From Planctomycetia bacterium (GTDB lineage Bacteria > Planctomycetota > Phycisphaerae > Phycisphaerales > SM1A02): DNA of 47,835 nt. This document shows, one piece after another, positions 15,588 to 25,736 of the stretch (positions are counted from its first letter, which is position 1; each line of letters starts with the position of its first letter). The stretch is from contig SYAC01000018.1 of the NCBI GenBank assembly GCA_005787685.1, forward strand, positions 1 to 47,835, written 5' to 3'. A program made the translations under genes and the position numbers. The notes beneath the pieces were generated by a model, which saw only the letters and a list, made by a program, of their open reading frames with translations, made no database searches and was not told the origin of the DNA.

Positions 15588-18500
15588 ATGTTTGTACTTC
15601 ATGCAAATTGGCACGGTGATCAACTCCATATTTGGGGTGAATCAAGTTCTCTTTTTTTACATTTGGCGCAAGCTTCCAATGGCAAGAAAAATAATGAAGT
15701 CACCGATGATGTGAAATTAGACACGGTCATGGATCATCCCTTCGCATGTGGTGAAGCGGAGTTGCGCCAACTTGCCGCCAGGGTGGGATTTGCGATTTCG
15801 GAAAATGCGCCAAGCAGTTCAATACAATTGCTGCTTCCATTTGACCACCAAATTCCCGCGCCAAGCGATCGACTTGCCGCGGCCATGGACACGGATGTAG
15901 ACAACGGCGCAGATCTTCATTTGGACTCCGCGCAAGTACCAACGCTTATTGTGGCGGTGGGTGAAATGCAAGAAAAACTTCTGGCGTTTGAAACTGCCGG
16001 CGGACTGGATCATGAACAAACGGGACATGAATTTCACTTTTGGTGCGCTGCTGCGGGCTTTGGTCTGGAGTTAATGGAAGATCAACGCGTTGTTCCAACC
16101 GTGCAGCAAGATCGCAGCGGAATGGTGAAGGCGCATTGGCGGCCGTGGTTGCACGACGCTGCAATCGCGGAGCGCGCCGCCACGCTTTTAGCGGGAATGC
16201 CGCCAATTTGCAGGGCTGTTGCCGAGGCCCACGACGGGGACGGGTGGCATGTATTGGAGTCGTTTCTCAATGCGTGCGTGGATTCATTCCTGCGTCAAGT
16301 GATGTTGGCGGAAAATTATGTGGAGGCGATTGAAGACCGCGACCCCACAACCGATCCTCATGTGGCCTGGCTTGGTGGACTTCTTGGCAACAACATTGAG
16401 GTGAAAAATCTCGCGGTGGGCGATGTCAGTTTGGTGCGTGGCGTGCGCCAGTGGCTAGCCATTCTGGAGGACATTGGCGAAGGTCGCCCCATGCACCTGC
16501 TGTTGCATTTAGAAGAACCATCCAGCGCTCTCTTTAGCAAGCAAGAGGGCGAAGAGGACAAACATGCGTGGCGACTGTCGTTTCAACTGATCACCGCGGA
16601 GGATCCGCCAACAATTATTGACGCTGAAACAATTTGGGCGCAAGCATCCGGCCGCGGTGGTGCCAATCAAGCAGCGGAAAAAACCGCTGAGTTGCTCTTG
16701 GGCGAGCTTGCGCGCATCTCGCGCTTGTGGCCAAAGTTTGAGGACGCTCTTCAAGAAACTTCTCCGACCGGATTGGATCTGACAACTGCGGAGGCCTATG
16801 TGTTCTTGCGCGATATGAAACCGCTGCTTGAAGAGAGCGGTGTGCAGTGCTCTGTTCCCGAGTGGTGGGGCGCTTCCAATACACGCATTGGCGCCAAGTT
16901 GTTTATTGAGGGCGACGGACCAAGCCCGGAAATGCTGACAAACTCGCTGGTTTCTGGGCGAAAAGGTGGATTTGGTTTGCACAGCGTGGTCAATTATTCC
17001 TGGCAAATCGCCCTGGGCGATCAACCGCTGACCATGGAGGCCTTTGAAGCGTTGGCGCGCAAGGGTTCGCCGTTGGTGCGCATCAACAATCGCTGGGTTG
17101 AGATGCGCAAGGAAGATCTTGAAGCAGGATTAAAATTCTTGAAGCAGCATCCAGGTGGACAAATGTCCTTGCTAGAGGCTTTGCGTTTAGCCCACGGTGC
17201 GGCCGATGATGCGATTGGAATTCCAGTGGTGGGAATGGACGCCAAGGGTTGGGTCGCGGAAGTCTTTGGCCCCGTCGACGCGATTGACCGTATGCCCCAA
17301 CTAGAGCAGCCAAAATTATTCCAAGGCTCTCTGCGGCCATATCAATTATCCGGGCTTCGATGGCTTGCGTTCCTTGGTCGTTACGGTCTTGGCGCATGTT
17401 TAGCCGACGACATGGGTCTTGGAAAAACAATTCAGTTGATTGCGCTCCTTCAGATTGAGCGTCAAGATGCCACCGAAGGCGAGCGCGTTGGCCCAACATT
17501 GTTGGTCGCGCCAATGAGCGTGCTTGGAAATTGGAATCGTGAACTGACTCGATTCGCGCCCGAACTCACGGTGCATATCCATCACGGACTTGACCGTCCT
17601 CAAGGCGACAAGCTGAAGGAAGTGTTTGACAAATCCGACGTGGTGATCACCACATACGCCCTGGTTGCCCGCGATCAAGAGGATTTGGAGAAACTTCCTT
17701 GGCGCCGAGTTGCCCTGGACGAGGCGCAACACATTAAGAATCCGCCCACCAAACAAACCGCGGCCATTCGCGCCATTCAATCCGATCACCGCATCGCGCT
17801 GACGGGTACGCCGGTAGAAAATCGGCTGACCGAGTTGTGGTCCATCATGGAATTCTGCACGCCTGGCTACCTTGGAACGCTGGCGGATTTCAAGCGCCGC
17901 TTCGCTGTTCCCATTGAGCGGCATCGCGATCGCAATCGCTCGGAGAAGTTGCGCAATTTAGTGCGACCATTTGTGTTGCGCCGCCTGAAGACGGACTTGA
18001 ATGTCATTAGCGATTTACCACCGCTGATTGAGTCGCGCCAACATGTTCCGTTGACCAATGAGCAAATCACCTTGTACGACCAAGTGGTCGAGGAAATGCT
18101 TTCTAAGGTTGACCGCGCCGAGGGTTTGCGCCGTCGAGGATTGGTGTTGAGCGCTCTCGTGAAGCTGAAACAAATTTGCAATCATCCGTTGCATTTCCTG
18201 CGTCAGACGCAACTACCGGATATGGCAACCGAGGACGCGCTGAAGCGGGTTGGCGAATCCGACGATTCGCTAGAGGTCGCGCTTGCCATTCCGGAAAGTC
18301 AAGGTGACAGGTCGCTTTCAAGTCGCAGCGGCAAGAGCACGCGCCTTATTCAAATGTTGGAGGAGGTGGTGGCGGCGGGCGATCGCGCGCTTATTTTCAC
18401 GCAATATCGACAGATGGGGCATTTGCTAGTGACCATGATTCGCCGCGAGTTGGACACGGAATCGCTCTTCTTGCATGGTGGAACTCCGCAAGCCAAGCGC

Positions 18501-18872
18501 GATCAATTTGTGGATCGCTTCCAGGATCCGCAAGGCAGCGCGCCGATTTTTGTGCTGAGCTTGAAGGCTGGTGGAGTTGGCTTAAATCTGACCGCCGCCA
18601 ACCATGTGTTTCATTACGATCGTTGGTGGAATCCCGCCGTTGAAAATCAAGCCACTGACCGCGCGTTCCGTATTGGCCAGTTGCGCACCGTCAATGTGCA
18701 CAAAATGATTTCAGATGGAACGCTTGAAGAGCGCATTGATCAAATGATTCAGCAAAAGATGGAGTTGGCCACTCAAATTATCTCTAGCGGCGAAGCGTGG
18801 CTCACTGAGCTGAGCACTGGACAATTGCGCGAGATACTTTCTTTGCGCACCACCGCATTGGAGGACGCATGA
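15588..18872 (+). CDS. SNF2/RapA-family helicase-like ATPase
   Basis: A 1094-residue protein. The N-terminal half (1-570) matches the SNF2-helicase-associated region of bacterial SNF2 proteins (for example ARKGSPLVRINNRWVEMRKE near 490). The C-terminal half is the two-lobed SF2 motor: motif I LADDMGLGKTIQLI near residue 607, Ia LLVAPMSVLGNW, II DEAQHIKN near 714, III LTGTPVENRLTELW, V GGVGLNLTAANHVFHYDRWW and VI QATDRAFRIGQ. It is a dsDNA-translocating ATPase, probably remodelling protein-DNA complexes such as RNA polymerase on DNA. Its stop overlaps the SWIM-protein start in ATGA. Pairing of a bacterial SNF2 protein with a SWIM protein is a known arrangement. Confidence 0.9.
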   Translation: MFVLHANWHGDQLHIWGESSSLFLHLAQASNGKKNNEVTDDVKLDTVMDHPFACGEAELRQLAARVGFAISENAPSSSIQLLLPFDHQIPAPSDRLAAAMDTDVDNGADLHLDSAQVPTLIVAVGEMQEKLLAFETAGGLDHEQTGHEFHFWCAAAGFGLELMEDQRVVPTVQQDRSGMVKAHWRPWLHDAAIAERAATLLAGMPPICRAVAEAHDGDGWHVLESFLNACVDSFLRQVMLAENYVEAIEDRDPTTDPHVAWLGGLLGNNIEVKNLAVGDVSLVRGVRQWLAILEDIGEGRPMHLLLHLEEPSSALFSKQEGEEDKHAWRLSFQLITAEDPPTIIDAETIWAQASGRGGANQAAEKTAELLLGELARISRLWPKFEDALQETSPTGLDLTTAEAYVFLRDMKPLLEESGVQCSVPEWWGASNTRIGAKLFIEGDGPSPEMLTNSLVSGRKGGFGLHSVVNYSWQIALGDQPLTMEAFEALARKGSPLVRINNRWVEMRKEDLEAGLKFLKQHPGGQMSLLEALRLAHGAADDAIGIPVVGMDAKGWVAEVFGPVDAIDRMPQLEQPKLFQGSLRPYQLSGLRWLAFLGRYGLGACLADDMGLGKTIQLIALLQIERQDATEGERVGPTLLVAPMSVLGNWNRELTRFAPELTVHIHHGLDRPQGDKLKEVFDKSDVVITTYALVARDQEDLEKLPWRRVALDEAQHIKNPPTKQTAAIRAIQSDHRIALTGTPVENRLTELWSIMEFCTPGYLGTLADFKRRFAVPIERHRDRNRSEKLRNLVRPFVLRRLKTDLNVISDLPPLIESRQHVPLTNEQITLYDQVVEEMLSKVDRAEGLRRRGLVLSALVKLKQICNHPLHFLRQTQLPDMATEDALKRVGESDDSLEVALAIPESQGDRSLSSRSGKSTRLIQMLEEVVAAGDRALIFTQYRQMGHLLVTMIRRELDTESLFLHGGTPQAKRDQFVDRFQDPQGSAPIFVLSLKAGGVGLNLTAANHVFHYDRWWNPAVENQATDRAFRIGQLRTVNVHKMISDGTLEERIDQMIQQKMELATQIISSGEAWLTELSTGQLREILSLRTTALEDA

Positions 18873-19762
18873 ATTTTAATTCAGCCGCGGGTCAGCCCAA
18901 AAAACCGGACGCGCCACGGCGTGTCCGCCATGGAATTAAGTTTCGCCGCAAAAATGGCTTGGAAGAATTGCCGTGGACCGCGCGCACCTTTGTGCAGACC
19001 ATTCACGAGAAAGCGGCGTTGGGCGCGCAAGTATTGGGCATGGAGTACGCGCTCAGCGGGCAGGTTGCCAGTTTTTCAGTGGACGCTGGAGTCGTGGAAG
19101 CCCAAGTGCAGGGGCGCGCCTTCAAACCCTACAATGTGCGCATTGCATTGCAGCATCTGACGCCCCAAAAGTGGTCGGAGGTTGTGCAACTGATGGCCAA
19201 AGAAGCCGTGTTTGCCGCCAAATTGTTGGTGGGAGAAATGCCCATAGACATTGAGGAGGTGTTTGAAGAGTGTGAAGTGCAATTATTGCCGCGTGCGTTG
19301 AAAGATTTCACTTTAACGTGCGATTGCGGCGAAAAAATTCCTTGCAAGCACATTGTGGCAGTGACTTATTTGCTCGCGGAGCGCATTGAAGTTGATCCGC
19401 TTGTCATTTTTGCGTTGCGTGGTTTGTTTGGAACACACTTGCTTGAGCGGTTGCAAGAGGCGCGCAATGTTCACTCGGCGGGAGTGAGTCAAAGTCATCA
19501 GAGTGTGCAATTGCCCTCGCAAAAAGCCAAACTACCTCCGCTGGAAAGTTGCCTAAATGAATATTGGCGTCCGGGTCGCAAGTTGAGCGACTTTGCTGCC
19601 TTGCCCGCGCAAGAACATATTCCGCACGCGGTGCTTCGTCGTCTTGGCGCAAGTCCGTTGGGCGGTAAATTTCCACTGGTTGGTTTGTTAGCCAGCGTAC
19701 AAGACAGTTTGCGCGCCAAAGTGATTGAAATGCGTCGGCGAATTGATGAGGGAGCCTCATGA
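18869..19762 (+). CDS. SWIM zinc-finger protein
   Basis: A 297-residue protein. The zinc-binding SWIM motif CxC-x5-CxH is visible as Cys151, Cys153, Cys159 and His161 in [20 protein letters not shown]. The basic N-terminus ([14 protein letters not shown]) could contact nucleic acid. It is joined to the SNF2 gene and to the pyrophosphatase gene by 4-nt ATGA overlaps. In many bacteria SWIM proteins neighbour SNF2 ATPases and are thought to act as their partner in DNA or protein binding; the exact role is unproven. Confidence 0.88.
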   Translation: MNFNSAAGQPKKPDAPRRVRHGIKFRRKNGLEELPWTARTFVQTIHEKAALGAQVLGMEYALSGQVASFSVDAGVVEAQVQGRAFKPYNVRIALQHLTPQKWSEVVQLMAKEAVFAAKLLVGEMPIDIEEVFEECEVQLLPRALKDFTLTCDCGEKIPCKHIVAVTYLLAERIEVDPLVIFALRGLFGTHLLERLQEARNVHSAGVSQSHQSVQLPSQKAKLPPLESCLNEYWRPGRKLSDFAALPAQEHIPHAVLRRLGASPLGGKFPLVGLLASVQDSLRAKVIEMRRRIDEGAS

Positions 19763-20364
19763 TTCAACCACCGTATTACCACTATCGACCGCATCCTTGG
19801 CACGGGCTTGACGCGGGAAGTTCGCCGCCTGATTTAATGAACGCATATATAGAGATCACGCCGTTTGATTTGGTGAAATATGAAGTGGACAAGCGCAGTG
19901 GATTTCTGCGCGTGGACCGGCCGCAGCGAACTAGCAGCACGCCGCCCACGCTGTACGGATTTATTCCAAAAACGCTTTGTGGTCCGCGCGTGGCGCAGGT
20001 TGGCGGCATTCAAAGCGGCGACAATGATCCACTTGATATTTGCGTTTTGTCCGAGCGTCCGATTGACCGCGTGGAAGTGATTCTTGAAACACGCGTGCTG
20101 GGCGGCCTTTTAATGGAGGACAACGGGCAAGCCGATGACAAGATTGTTGCCGTACTCAAGGATGACGCTATTTGGTCCGAGGCGCGGGACATAAGCGATT
20201 TGCCACCGCGGCTTGTCGAACGCTTGCAGCATTATTTTTTGACCTACAAAATGCGTCCAGGCGAAAAGGCGACCGTGCAAGTGAAATCGATCTACGCCGT
20301 GGATCGCGCCCGCGCCGTGATTGAAGCTTCCATGAAGGATTATCGCGAAGCGTTTCCCGGCTGA
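19759..20364 (+). CDS. ppa: Inorganic pyrophosphatase (family I)
   Basis: A 201-residue protein that hydrolyses pyrophosphate to phosphate with Mg2+, pulling biosynthetic reactions forward. Family I features are [30 protein letters not shown], the acidic metal site [14 protein letters not shown] (Asp88, Asp90, Asp93), [18 protein letters not shown] and HYFLTYK. The N-terminal extension [17 protein letters not shown] is longer than in the E. coli enzyme and is typical of a subfamily. It is the third gene of the SNF2-SWIM operon by ATGA overlap, an unexpected partner for a housekeeping enzyme. Confidence 0.9.
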   Translation: MIQPPYYHYRPHPWHGLDAGSSPPDLMNAYIEITPFDLVKYEVDKRSGFLRVDRPQRTSSTPPTLYGFIPKTLCGPRVAQVGGIQSGDNDPLDICVLSERPIDRVEVILETRVLGGLLMEDNGQADDKIVAVLKDDAIWSEARDISDLPPRLVERLQHYFLTYKMRPGEKATVQVKSIYAVDRARAVIEASMKDYREAFPG

Positions 20365-20411
20365 GCCGGTTGATTCAGTTGTCAGGAAATGAATTAAAAA
20401 GAGCGGGGCGG

Positions 20412-23400
20412 TTATTCATTTTTTTCGCCCTTTGCGTCCGCGGCATCCAATGTGGTTTGCGTTTGGTAGGCGGGCAGTCGTGGCAGCAAATCATCCACAG
20501 CGGCGCGCAGTTGCGCGTCGAAATTATTATTTTCATCAATGGGGTTTGCGGGCACGCGCACCGTGGGCATGGCTCCGTTGTTCTCCATGTCGGTGCCGTC
20601 AAGTGTGTACCAGCCGCGAAACGGCGTGCGAATAGAGGTTCCATCTGTGAGCGAAGTGCTTCCGGTAGAAATAACGCCGCCGTATGTCTGTTCACCGACC
20701 AGTGAACCACGCTTGAGATTTTTAAATGCGTGGCTGACAATTTCAGCGTTTGAAAAGCTTTTTTCATTACACAACATGTTGGCGGGCAATGTCCAGCGTT
20801 GAATGAACAAGCGATCTTGCGGATATCCGTTGGTGTATGCGCGATCGGCGCCGCGTGGAATGGTGTACGCGTGTACTGGCGCCATTAAACTGGCCAACAC
20901 TCGATCAGCCGTGCTGCCGCCGCCATTGTTGCGTACATCAATAAGTAATCCATCCTTGCCTTGAGCCGCGGCGCAGAGATCGCGTTCAAATTCATCAAGG
21001 CTGGATTGATTCATGCTTTGAATGTGCAAATAGCCGATGCGACCTTGGCTCCAATTCTGAACCAATGCTGCGTTTTTGAGCACTTCGTTTTGGTACGCCA
21101 AATCCATTTCTTGCGCGCCGGTGCATGGAGTAATTAGGCAATCCACATTGACATGAGTGCCATCCGCCTTGGTGCGGCGCACCGACACCATGGTTTCAAG
21201 TGCAACTCGGCCGCGCAGGCGCTGCTCCAGAACTTCATTGCCAGCAAGCGGTTCACCGCCAATCGCCACAATCACATCACCGACAACTAGCGGAGTTTGA
21301 CTTAGAGATGCCGGACCTTTTGCGAACACATCTACCACTTCAAAGCCGTCAGCCAGTGCGCGCGTACGCACGCCCAACCGGCCAATCGATTGGCGACTTG
21401 CGTTGGTGCTTTCAGAGGAGAGCGAAACTCCAAGATGACTGGCGTTGAGTTCACCAAGCAGTCGAGCCATGACCCATTCAAATTCGCTATCGGTGCGGGC
21501 CGCCATGGCCAGTGTTTTGTAGCGTGCGGTCAAAGCCTCCCAGTCCAAGCCTTTCATGGTTGGGTCATAAAATATTTCGCCCACAACGCGCGTGGCTTCT
21601 TCAAACCGATGCTCATTCCACGCGGTTGGATTGATGGCGGTGTTTGCCTCAAAGTCAACCGACTTGGCTTCGCCACCGGCGACACCCGTGGTGCTGATTT
21701 TTCCGTCGTTGGATAAAACAATTTTGTCGCCCGCCAAATTGATGTGGGTCACGCGGCCCGCGGGCGCCAATTTTTTCTGATCGGTGCCATCCCACTTCAC
21801 ACTGAACACACCGGGTCCGCCATCATTGCCCGCAAACAGAACTCGCTCTCCACTGGGAGTGATGATCAAGCCGGTTTCCTCGCCAGCAAGACGCGTCAAT
21901 CGACGAACGCGCAAGTACGCATCGTCCAACTCGTAGGCGAAGGTTTCCTTTGTTTCATCGGCTTTGTCGGAGTCGGCCGCGGTTTTCTGAACGCCGTCGC
22001 TTTCAGTGGTCGCCAAGACGGGCTTGTCACTATTTTTTTTCTCGACTTCATCTTTCTCGTCGGATTTTTTCTCGTCCGCATCTTTGTCGGCATCATCTTT
22101 ATTAGAATTCTCTTTGGCATCCGCGCCCTTCTTGGGTTTTTTCTTGGCGCCAGGCGCGGCGGGGGGCTTGCGCTTCTTCACGGCTTCGCCCGCGTCCTTG
22201 AAATATGCCTCTTGCTCTGCGGCGGAAAACCCATCGACGGATTTATCCAAGGCAACAACAAAAATGTCCGCCTCATTGTTCACACGATCAGAAAGGTACG
22301 CCAGCAACTTTCCATCCGCGCTGAATCTTGGCGAGCGATCATTGTCGGGGTGGCGTGTGATATTCACCGCCGCCTGGGAGCCATCCACGGGAACAAGCCA
22401 AATGTCGCGGTTGAAATCACGGTCATCTTGCGCGAACGCCATCCACTTGGAATCCGGACTCCATTGAAATTCAAGTTCCGTATCCCAACCATCTCGCAAG
22501 GTCGCGCCTTCATTCGTGGCCAAATTCAAGACCATTAAATCATTGCCTTGGCGATACGCCAACATTTTCCCATCCGGACTGGGAGTTGGTTCACGCTCTG
22601 GCAAGGGTGATTGCACCACGGGACGAATTTCAAAAGTCACTGCCTCGGTCCATCTTTCTGGATCCAATCTTTGATCGACCGAGGGCTTGATCTCCGCTGC
22701 ACTTGTATCCGCCGAATCAGCGACGGTCGTTGCCGCCTCCGATGGAATCTCCGCGGTTGGAGTTGATGGCGCATCGTCGGTTGGTGGCGTGGAATTTGTT
22801 GCGCTGGCTTGTGTGCTAAGCGCGGATTCCGCTGGTGCTTGTTCGCTTAACACCGGCTTGGGAGGCGCGGTCGCGGCTTTGGCCTCTTTGCGCACTTCAC
22901 GACGCGTGCGAGCCACAATGGCTTCAACAATATTCTCGTTGCCACTGGCGTCGCTGACAAAATACAAACGGCTTCCATCTGCGCTCCAAGCAATGTCGCG
23001 CTCACGCGATGGCGGCGACGTCACGCGAACCACGGGTGACTTCTCATCCATGCTGCGAACAAACACATCTCCATAGGCGACAAACGCCATGGTCTTTCCA
23101 TCGGGACTCATAGCGGCTTCGGAAATATCTTTTCCAACTTTGCGCACTTGAATTGGAGTGGTGGTTTCCGCGGCGGCGAAAATTTGAATGGCTTTTGGCG
23201 CCGCCTCGGGCGTTGCAAGATCAAGCGTGTACACCGTGTTCCAAGAGACAATCACCGCCGTTCGTCCATCCGCCGAGATATCAAAATGTGAGATGTCGTT
23301 CTTGAAGTCGGTCAACTTTTCGCCCATCGCACTAGGCGCGTCGTTCACGCTACGACGATACAAATTGGTCACACCATCGCGCTCGGAAAGCATGAGATAT

Positions 23401-24080
23401 TGATTTGGCCCGCACCATTTTGCCTGGCCATCATTGCCGGCGAAATCGGTTTGTCGCGAAAACGCCTGCTGAATTGGCTTGGCGGAGTCATACAGCCACA
23501 CATCGCGTTGATCCGATCCACGGTACCCGCGGCGAGCCCACGAACTTCCACCACGCTCAATGAGATATTGACCGCGGCCATTGGGCGACGCGCTGGCGCC
23601 AAACACTTGATTGAGGCGTTCAATGCGACCACCCGTGGCAGGCACGCTGTAGCAGCGGGGTACGCGATAAAAGTCCGCCTCGCGCAAGGAATCAAAATAG
23701 AGAGTTGGCTCGCCCGCCGCATTATTTACAAACGCACTGAGCGAACAAGGTGACTCACCAAAAGTAATTTGTGTCGCCTCGCCACCGGTTGCGGGCATAG
23801 TCCAAATATTGCGAAAGCCATCGCGCGAACTTTCAAACGCAATCGTTTTGCCATCTGGACTCCAAATAGAGCGGGATTCATCCGCCGGATGATTGGTGAT
23901 GCGAATTGCGTTGCCACCACTTGCCGGCGCCAACCACAAATCGCCTTGCCACGAAAAGACAATGCTTTGCCCGTTGGGACTCAGTGAGGGCCAACGCGGA
24001 AGGTCAACCGTGGAGGCCGCCACCATCGATTCAAACGCAATAGAAAGCAGGCATAGGGCAGAAAAAATGTGGTATTTCAT
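20412..24080 (-). CDS. Tricorn-like protease with signal peptide
   Basis: A 1222-residue protein starting at the ATG at 24080, with AAAGGA 8 nt upstream; a TTG at 24107 would only add nine residues ahead of the signal peptide. Residues 1-22 form a signal peptide. Residues 25-600 hold beta-propeller WD40/TolB-like repeats (IRITNHPADESRSIWSPDGK, PDGKTMAFVAYGD, WSPDSKWMAFAQDD). Residues 615-700 include a K/D/E-rich insert. Then come the second propeller region, the tricorn core domain, a PDZ domain (VVDVFAKGPASLSQTP) and an S41 peptidase domain. Candidate catalytic residues are His in GELNASHLGVSLS, Ser in EKSFSNAEIVSHA and Glu in GTDMENNGAMP. It probably degrades peptides in the periplasm. It stands alone, facing the ppa operon. 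Confidence 0.88.
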   Translation of the reverse strand: MKYHIFSALCLLSIAFESMVAASTVDLPRWPSLSPNGQSIVFSWQGDLWLAPASGGNAIRITNHPADESRSIWSPDGKTIAFESSRDGFRNIWTMPATGGEATQITFGESPCSLSAFVNNAAGEPTLYFDSLREADFYRVPRCYSVPATGGRIERLNQVFGASASPNGRGQYLIERGGSSWARRGYRGSDQRDVWLYDSAKPIQQAFSRQTDFAGNDGQAKWCGPNQYLMLSERDGVTNLYRRSVNDAPSAMGEKLTDFKNDISHFDISADGRTAVIVSWNTVYTLDLATPEAAPKAIQIFAAAETTTPIQVRKVGKDISEAAMSPDGKTMAFVAYGDVFVRSMDEKSPVVRVTSPPSRERDIAWSADGSRLYFVSDASGNENIVEAIVARTRREVRKEAKAATAPPKPVLSEQAPAESALSTQASATNSTPPTDDAPSTPTAEIPSEAATTVADSADTSAAEIKPSVDQRLDPERWTEAVTFEIRPVVQSPLPEREPTPSPDGKMLAYRQGNDLMVLNLATNEGATLRDGWDTELEFQWSPDSKWMAFAQDDRDFNRDIWLVPVDGSQAAVNITRHPDNDRSPRFSADGKLLAYLSDRVNNEADIFVVALDKSVDGFSAAEQEAYFKDAGEAVKKRKPPAAPGAKKKPKKGADAKENSNKDDADKDADEKKSDEKDEVEKKNSDKPVLATTESDGVQKTAADSDKADETKETFAYELDDAYLRVRRLTRLAGEETGLIITPSGERVLFAGNDGGPGVFSVKWDGTDQKKLAPAGRVTHINLAGDKIVLSNDGKISTTGVAGGEAKSVDFEANTAINPTAWNEHRFEEATRVVGEIFYDPTMKGLDWEALTARYKTLAMAARTDSEFEWVMARLLGELNASHLGVSLSSESTNASRQSIGRLGVRTRALADGFEVVDVFAKGPASLSQTPLVVGDVIVAIGGEPLAGNEVLEQRLRGRVALETMVSVRRTKADGTHVNVDCLITPCTGAQEMDLAYQNEVLKNAALVQNWSQGRIGYLHIQSMNQSSLDEFERDLCAAAQGKDGLLIDVRNNGGGSTADRVLASLMAPVHAYTIPRGADRAYTNGYPQDRLFIQRWTLPANMLCNEKSFSNAEIVSHAFKNLKRGSLVGEQTYGGVISTGSTSLTDGTSIRTPFRGWYTLDGTDMENNGAMPTVRVPANPIDENNNFDAQLRAAVDDLLPRLPAYQTQTTLDAADAKGEKNE

Positions 24081-24258
24081 GGGTTGATTCCTTTGAAAAT
24101 TGCTCAAAAAGGCAATTTACACCGTCTGAATAAAACAAGTTTGAAATTTAAGTGAAATTCAATAAATGATTTTTTGCATTTCAGCATTTCATATTGGATG
24201 GTGAACTCCGTAGGCATGGTGTCGGCAATTCGCAGTCTTAATGAAAGGAAAGGGAGTT

Positions 24259-24537
24259 ATGCAAAACAGCAACGGTCAGACCCAAAAAGTTGAAATTGAA
24301 ACTCCAGGCTCAAAGTTGGAGCATTTGCGCGGTATTTTGTTCAAACTGCAGCAAGCAATGCAGGCCCGCAGGGATGAGCGAACAGGCCACAAACCAGCGC
24401 CCAAAGTGGAGCAAAGCATTGCCTTTCCAAAGACAGTCTCAACCGCTTCAGTCAGTGGCAAGCCGCGTGCGACCCCAAAGTCCCTGAGCGAATTTGAGGC
24501 CGCGTTCGCGCGCTTGACCAATAGGCAAGCGAGTTAA
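24259..24537 (+). CDS. Small hypothetical protein
   Basis: A 92-residue protein. ATG 24259 has AAGGA 9 nt upstream, better placed than the in-frame ATG at 24241. It is hydrophilic, basic and Gln/Lys/Arg-rich. A probable short helix is at 22-40 (LEHLRGILFKLQQAMQARRD), with a second at the C-terminus (LSEFEAAFARLTNRQ) and a flexible Pro/Ser/Thr linker between. No signal peptide or membrane segment. It lies divergent to the tricorn-like gene and 56 nt before the M42 peptidase. I do not recognise a family. Coding is supported by the ribosome binding site and the frame, but the evidence is modest. Confidence 0.55.
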   Translation: MQNSNGQTQKVEIETPGSKLEHLRGILFKLQQAMQARRDERTGHKPAPKVEQSIAFPKTVSTASVSGKPRATPKSLSEFEAAFARLTNRQAS

Positions 24538-24582
24538 TCCAGCAACAAAGGCTAGTCCGAAGAAGGCCAAAGAGTAACGGCG

Positions 24583-24588
24583 TAGGCT
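24583..24588 (+). promoter_or_regulatory. Leaderless-type -10 hexamer TAGGCT
   Basis: TAGGCT ends 5 nt before the GTG at 24594, supporting that start for the M42 peptidase gene over the ATG at 24612. Confidence 0.4.
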
Positions 24589-24593
24589 GTAGC

Positions 24594-25706
24594 GTGTACA
24601 TTCCGCAACCCATGCGCCCAGACTCCTTGACCTTTCTTCGGACTTTGCTTGATACACCTAGCCCCTCTGGTTACGAAAGAGCCGGTCAACAAGTGTGGCT
24701 TTCGTATGTCAGGCCGTTTGCCGACCGTTGTTGGAACGACGCGTATGGAAATTGTTTCGCCAGCATTGAGCCAGCCAAAAGTGCTAAAAGTATTTTCACT
24801 GTGGCGCTGTGTGGTCACGCTGATGAAATTGGCTTGATGGTGAACTTCATCGATCCGAATGGTTTTGTGTATTGCAAATCCATAGGCGGCATTGACGCGG
24901 GAAGCATTGTTGGCAAGCGCGTGCAATTCATGAGTTCGGTCGCCGGCGTGACGCAACCCGTGGTTGGCTTGATTGGCGCCACCGCCATTCATTTGCAGGA
25001 TAAAAGCAATGAAGGCAAAATGCGCAAGTTGCACGAGTTGTATGTGGATATTGGCGCCAAGGATTTGGCGTCCGCGCAAGCGCTGTTGAACATTGGCGAC
25101 CCTGGCGTTTTCATGGATCAAAGCATGTTGATGGGCAACGGATTGATCGTGGCGCGTGGATTGGACAATCGCATAGGAACATTCGCGGCCGCCGAGGGAT
25201 TGCGTTTGATCGCGGAGCAACGCGCGCAGTTGAATGTGCGCGTGGTGGCGGTCAGCACCGTGCAAGAGGAGGTCGGTTTGCATGGCGCAAGCATGATCGC
25301 GGGTTCGCTCAATCCAAATGTTGCGCTGATCACGGATGTGGGTCACGCCACGGATAGCCCCGGCATTCATCATCCGCAGCATGGACATTTTAAATTGGGC
25401 GGTGGACCCAAAGTTTCCGTGGGTGGCGCTTCGCAACCTGAAGTGGTCGCGCGCATATTTGAGGTGGCCAAGACCAAGAATATTGTGGTGCAACGCGTCG
25501 GTGCGGCGGGTCGCACTGGCACCGATACCGACGCCATCTTTATAAAAGGTGGGGGTATTGCAAGCGGTTTGGTGAGTTTGCCAATTCGTTACATGCACAC
25601 CACCGTTGAAATGACGGCCCTGAAGGATTTGGAACAGATCGCAGAAATTTTTGCGGGTTTCGCCCTGAGTCTTCAAGGCAATGAAGTCTTCGCTCCTCAA
25701 TTGTGA
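24594..25706 (+). CDS. M42-family metallo-aminopeptidase
   Basis: A 370-residue protein; the start is GTG 24594 or ATG 24612. Di-zinc M42 features are CGHADEIGLMV (His and Asp ligands), GLDNRIGTFAA with the bridging Asp, STVQEEVGLHGA with the catalytic Glu pair, LITDVGHATD, and PIRYMHTTVEMTAL with the last His ligand. The TPSPSGYE start is typical. It removes N-terminal residues from peptides in the cytoplasm, probably as a dodecameric shell like TET peptidases. It lies across the small-protein gene from the tricorn-like protease, so both could serve peptide turnover, but they are on opposite strands and a direct link is only suggestive. Confidence 0.9.
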   Translation: MYIPQPMRPDSLTFLRTLLDTPSPSGYERAGQQVWLSYVRPFADRCWNDAYGNCFASIEPAKSAKSIFTVALCGHADEIGLMVNFIDPNGFVYCKSIGGIDAGSIVGKRVQFMSSVAGVTQPVVGLIGATAIHLQDKSNEGKMRKLHELYVDIGAKDLASAQALLNIGDPGVFMDQSMLMGNGLIVARGLDNRIGTFAAAEGLRLIAEQRAQLNVRVVAVSTVQEEVGLHGASMIAGSLNPNVALITDVGHATDSPGIHHPQHGHFKLGGGPKVSVGGASQPEVVARIFEVAKTKNIVVQRVGAAGRTGTDTDAIFIKGGGIASGLVSLPIRYMHTTVEMTALKDLEQIAEIFAGFALSLQGNEVFAPQL

Positions 25707-25721
25707 GGGCGATACTTTGGG

Positions 25722-25727
25722 TAGACT
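25722..25727 (+). promoter_or_regulatory. Leaderless-type -10 hexamer TAGACT
   Basis: TAGACT ends 9 nt before the ATG at 25737. TTGTGA lies 15 nt upstream of it. Confidence 0.4.
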
Positions 25728-25736
25728 CTTTCAGTC

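Noticed and set aside
21744-22538. 264-codon + open frame inside the tricorn-like gene
   Set aside because: It is the complement of propeller and charged-insert sequence; Phe/Gly/Leu-rich runs come from the Lys/Asp-rich insert on the other strand.
24552-25700. 382-codon minus-strand open frame opposite the M42 peptidase
   Set aside because: The + strand encodes all M42 zinc ligands; the antisense product is His/Arg-rich with no recognisable family, a typical codon-bias shadow.
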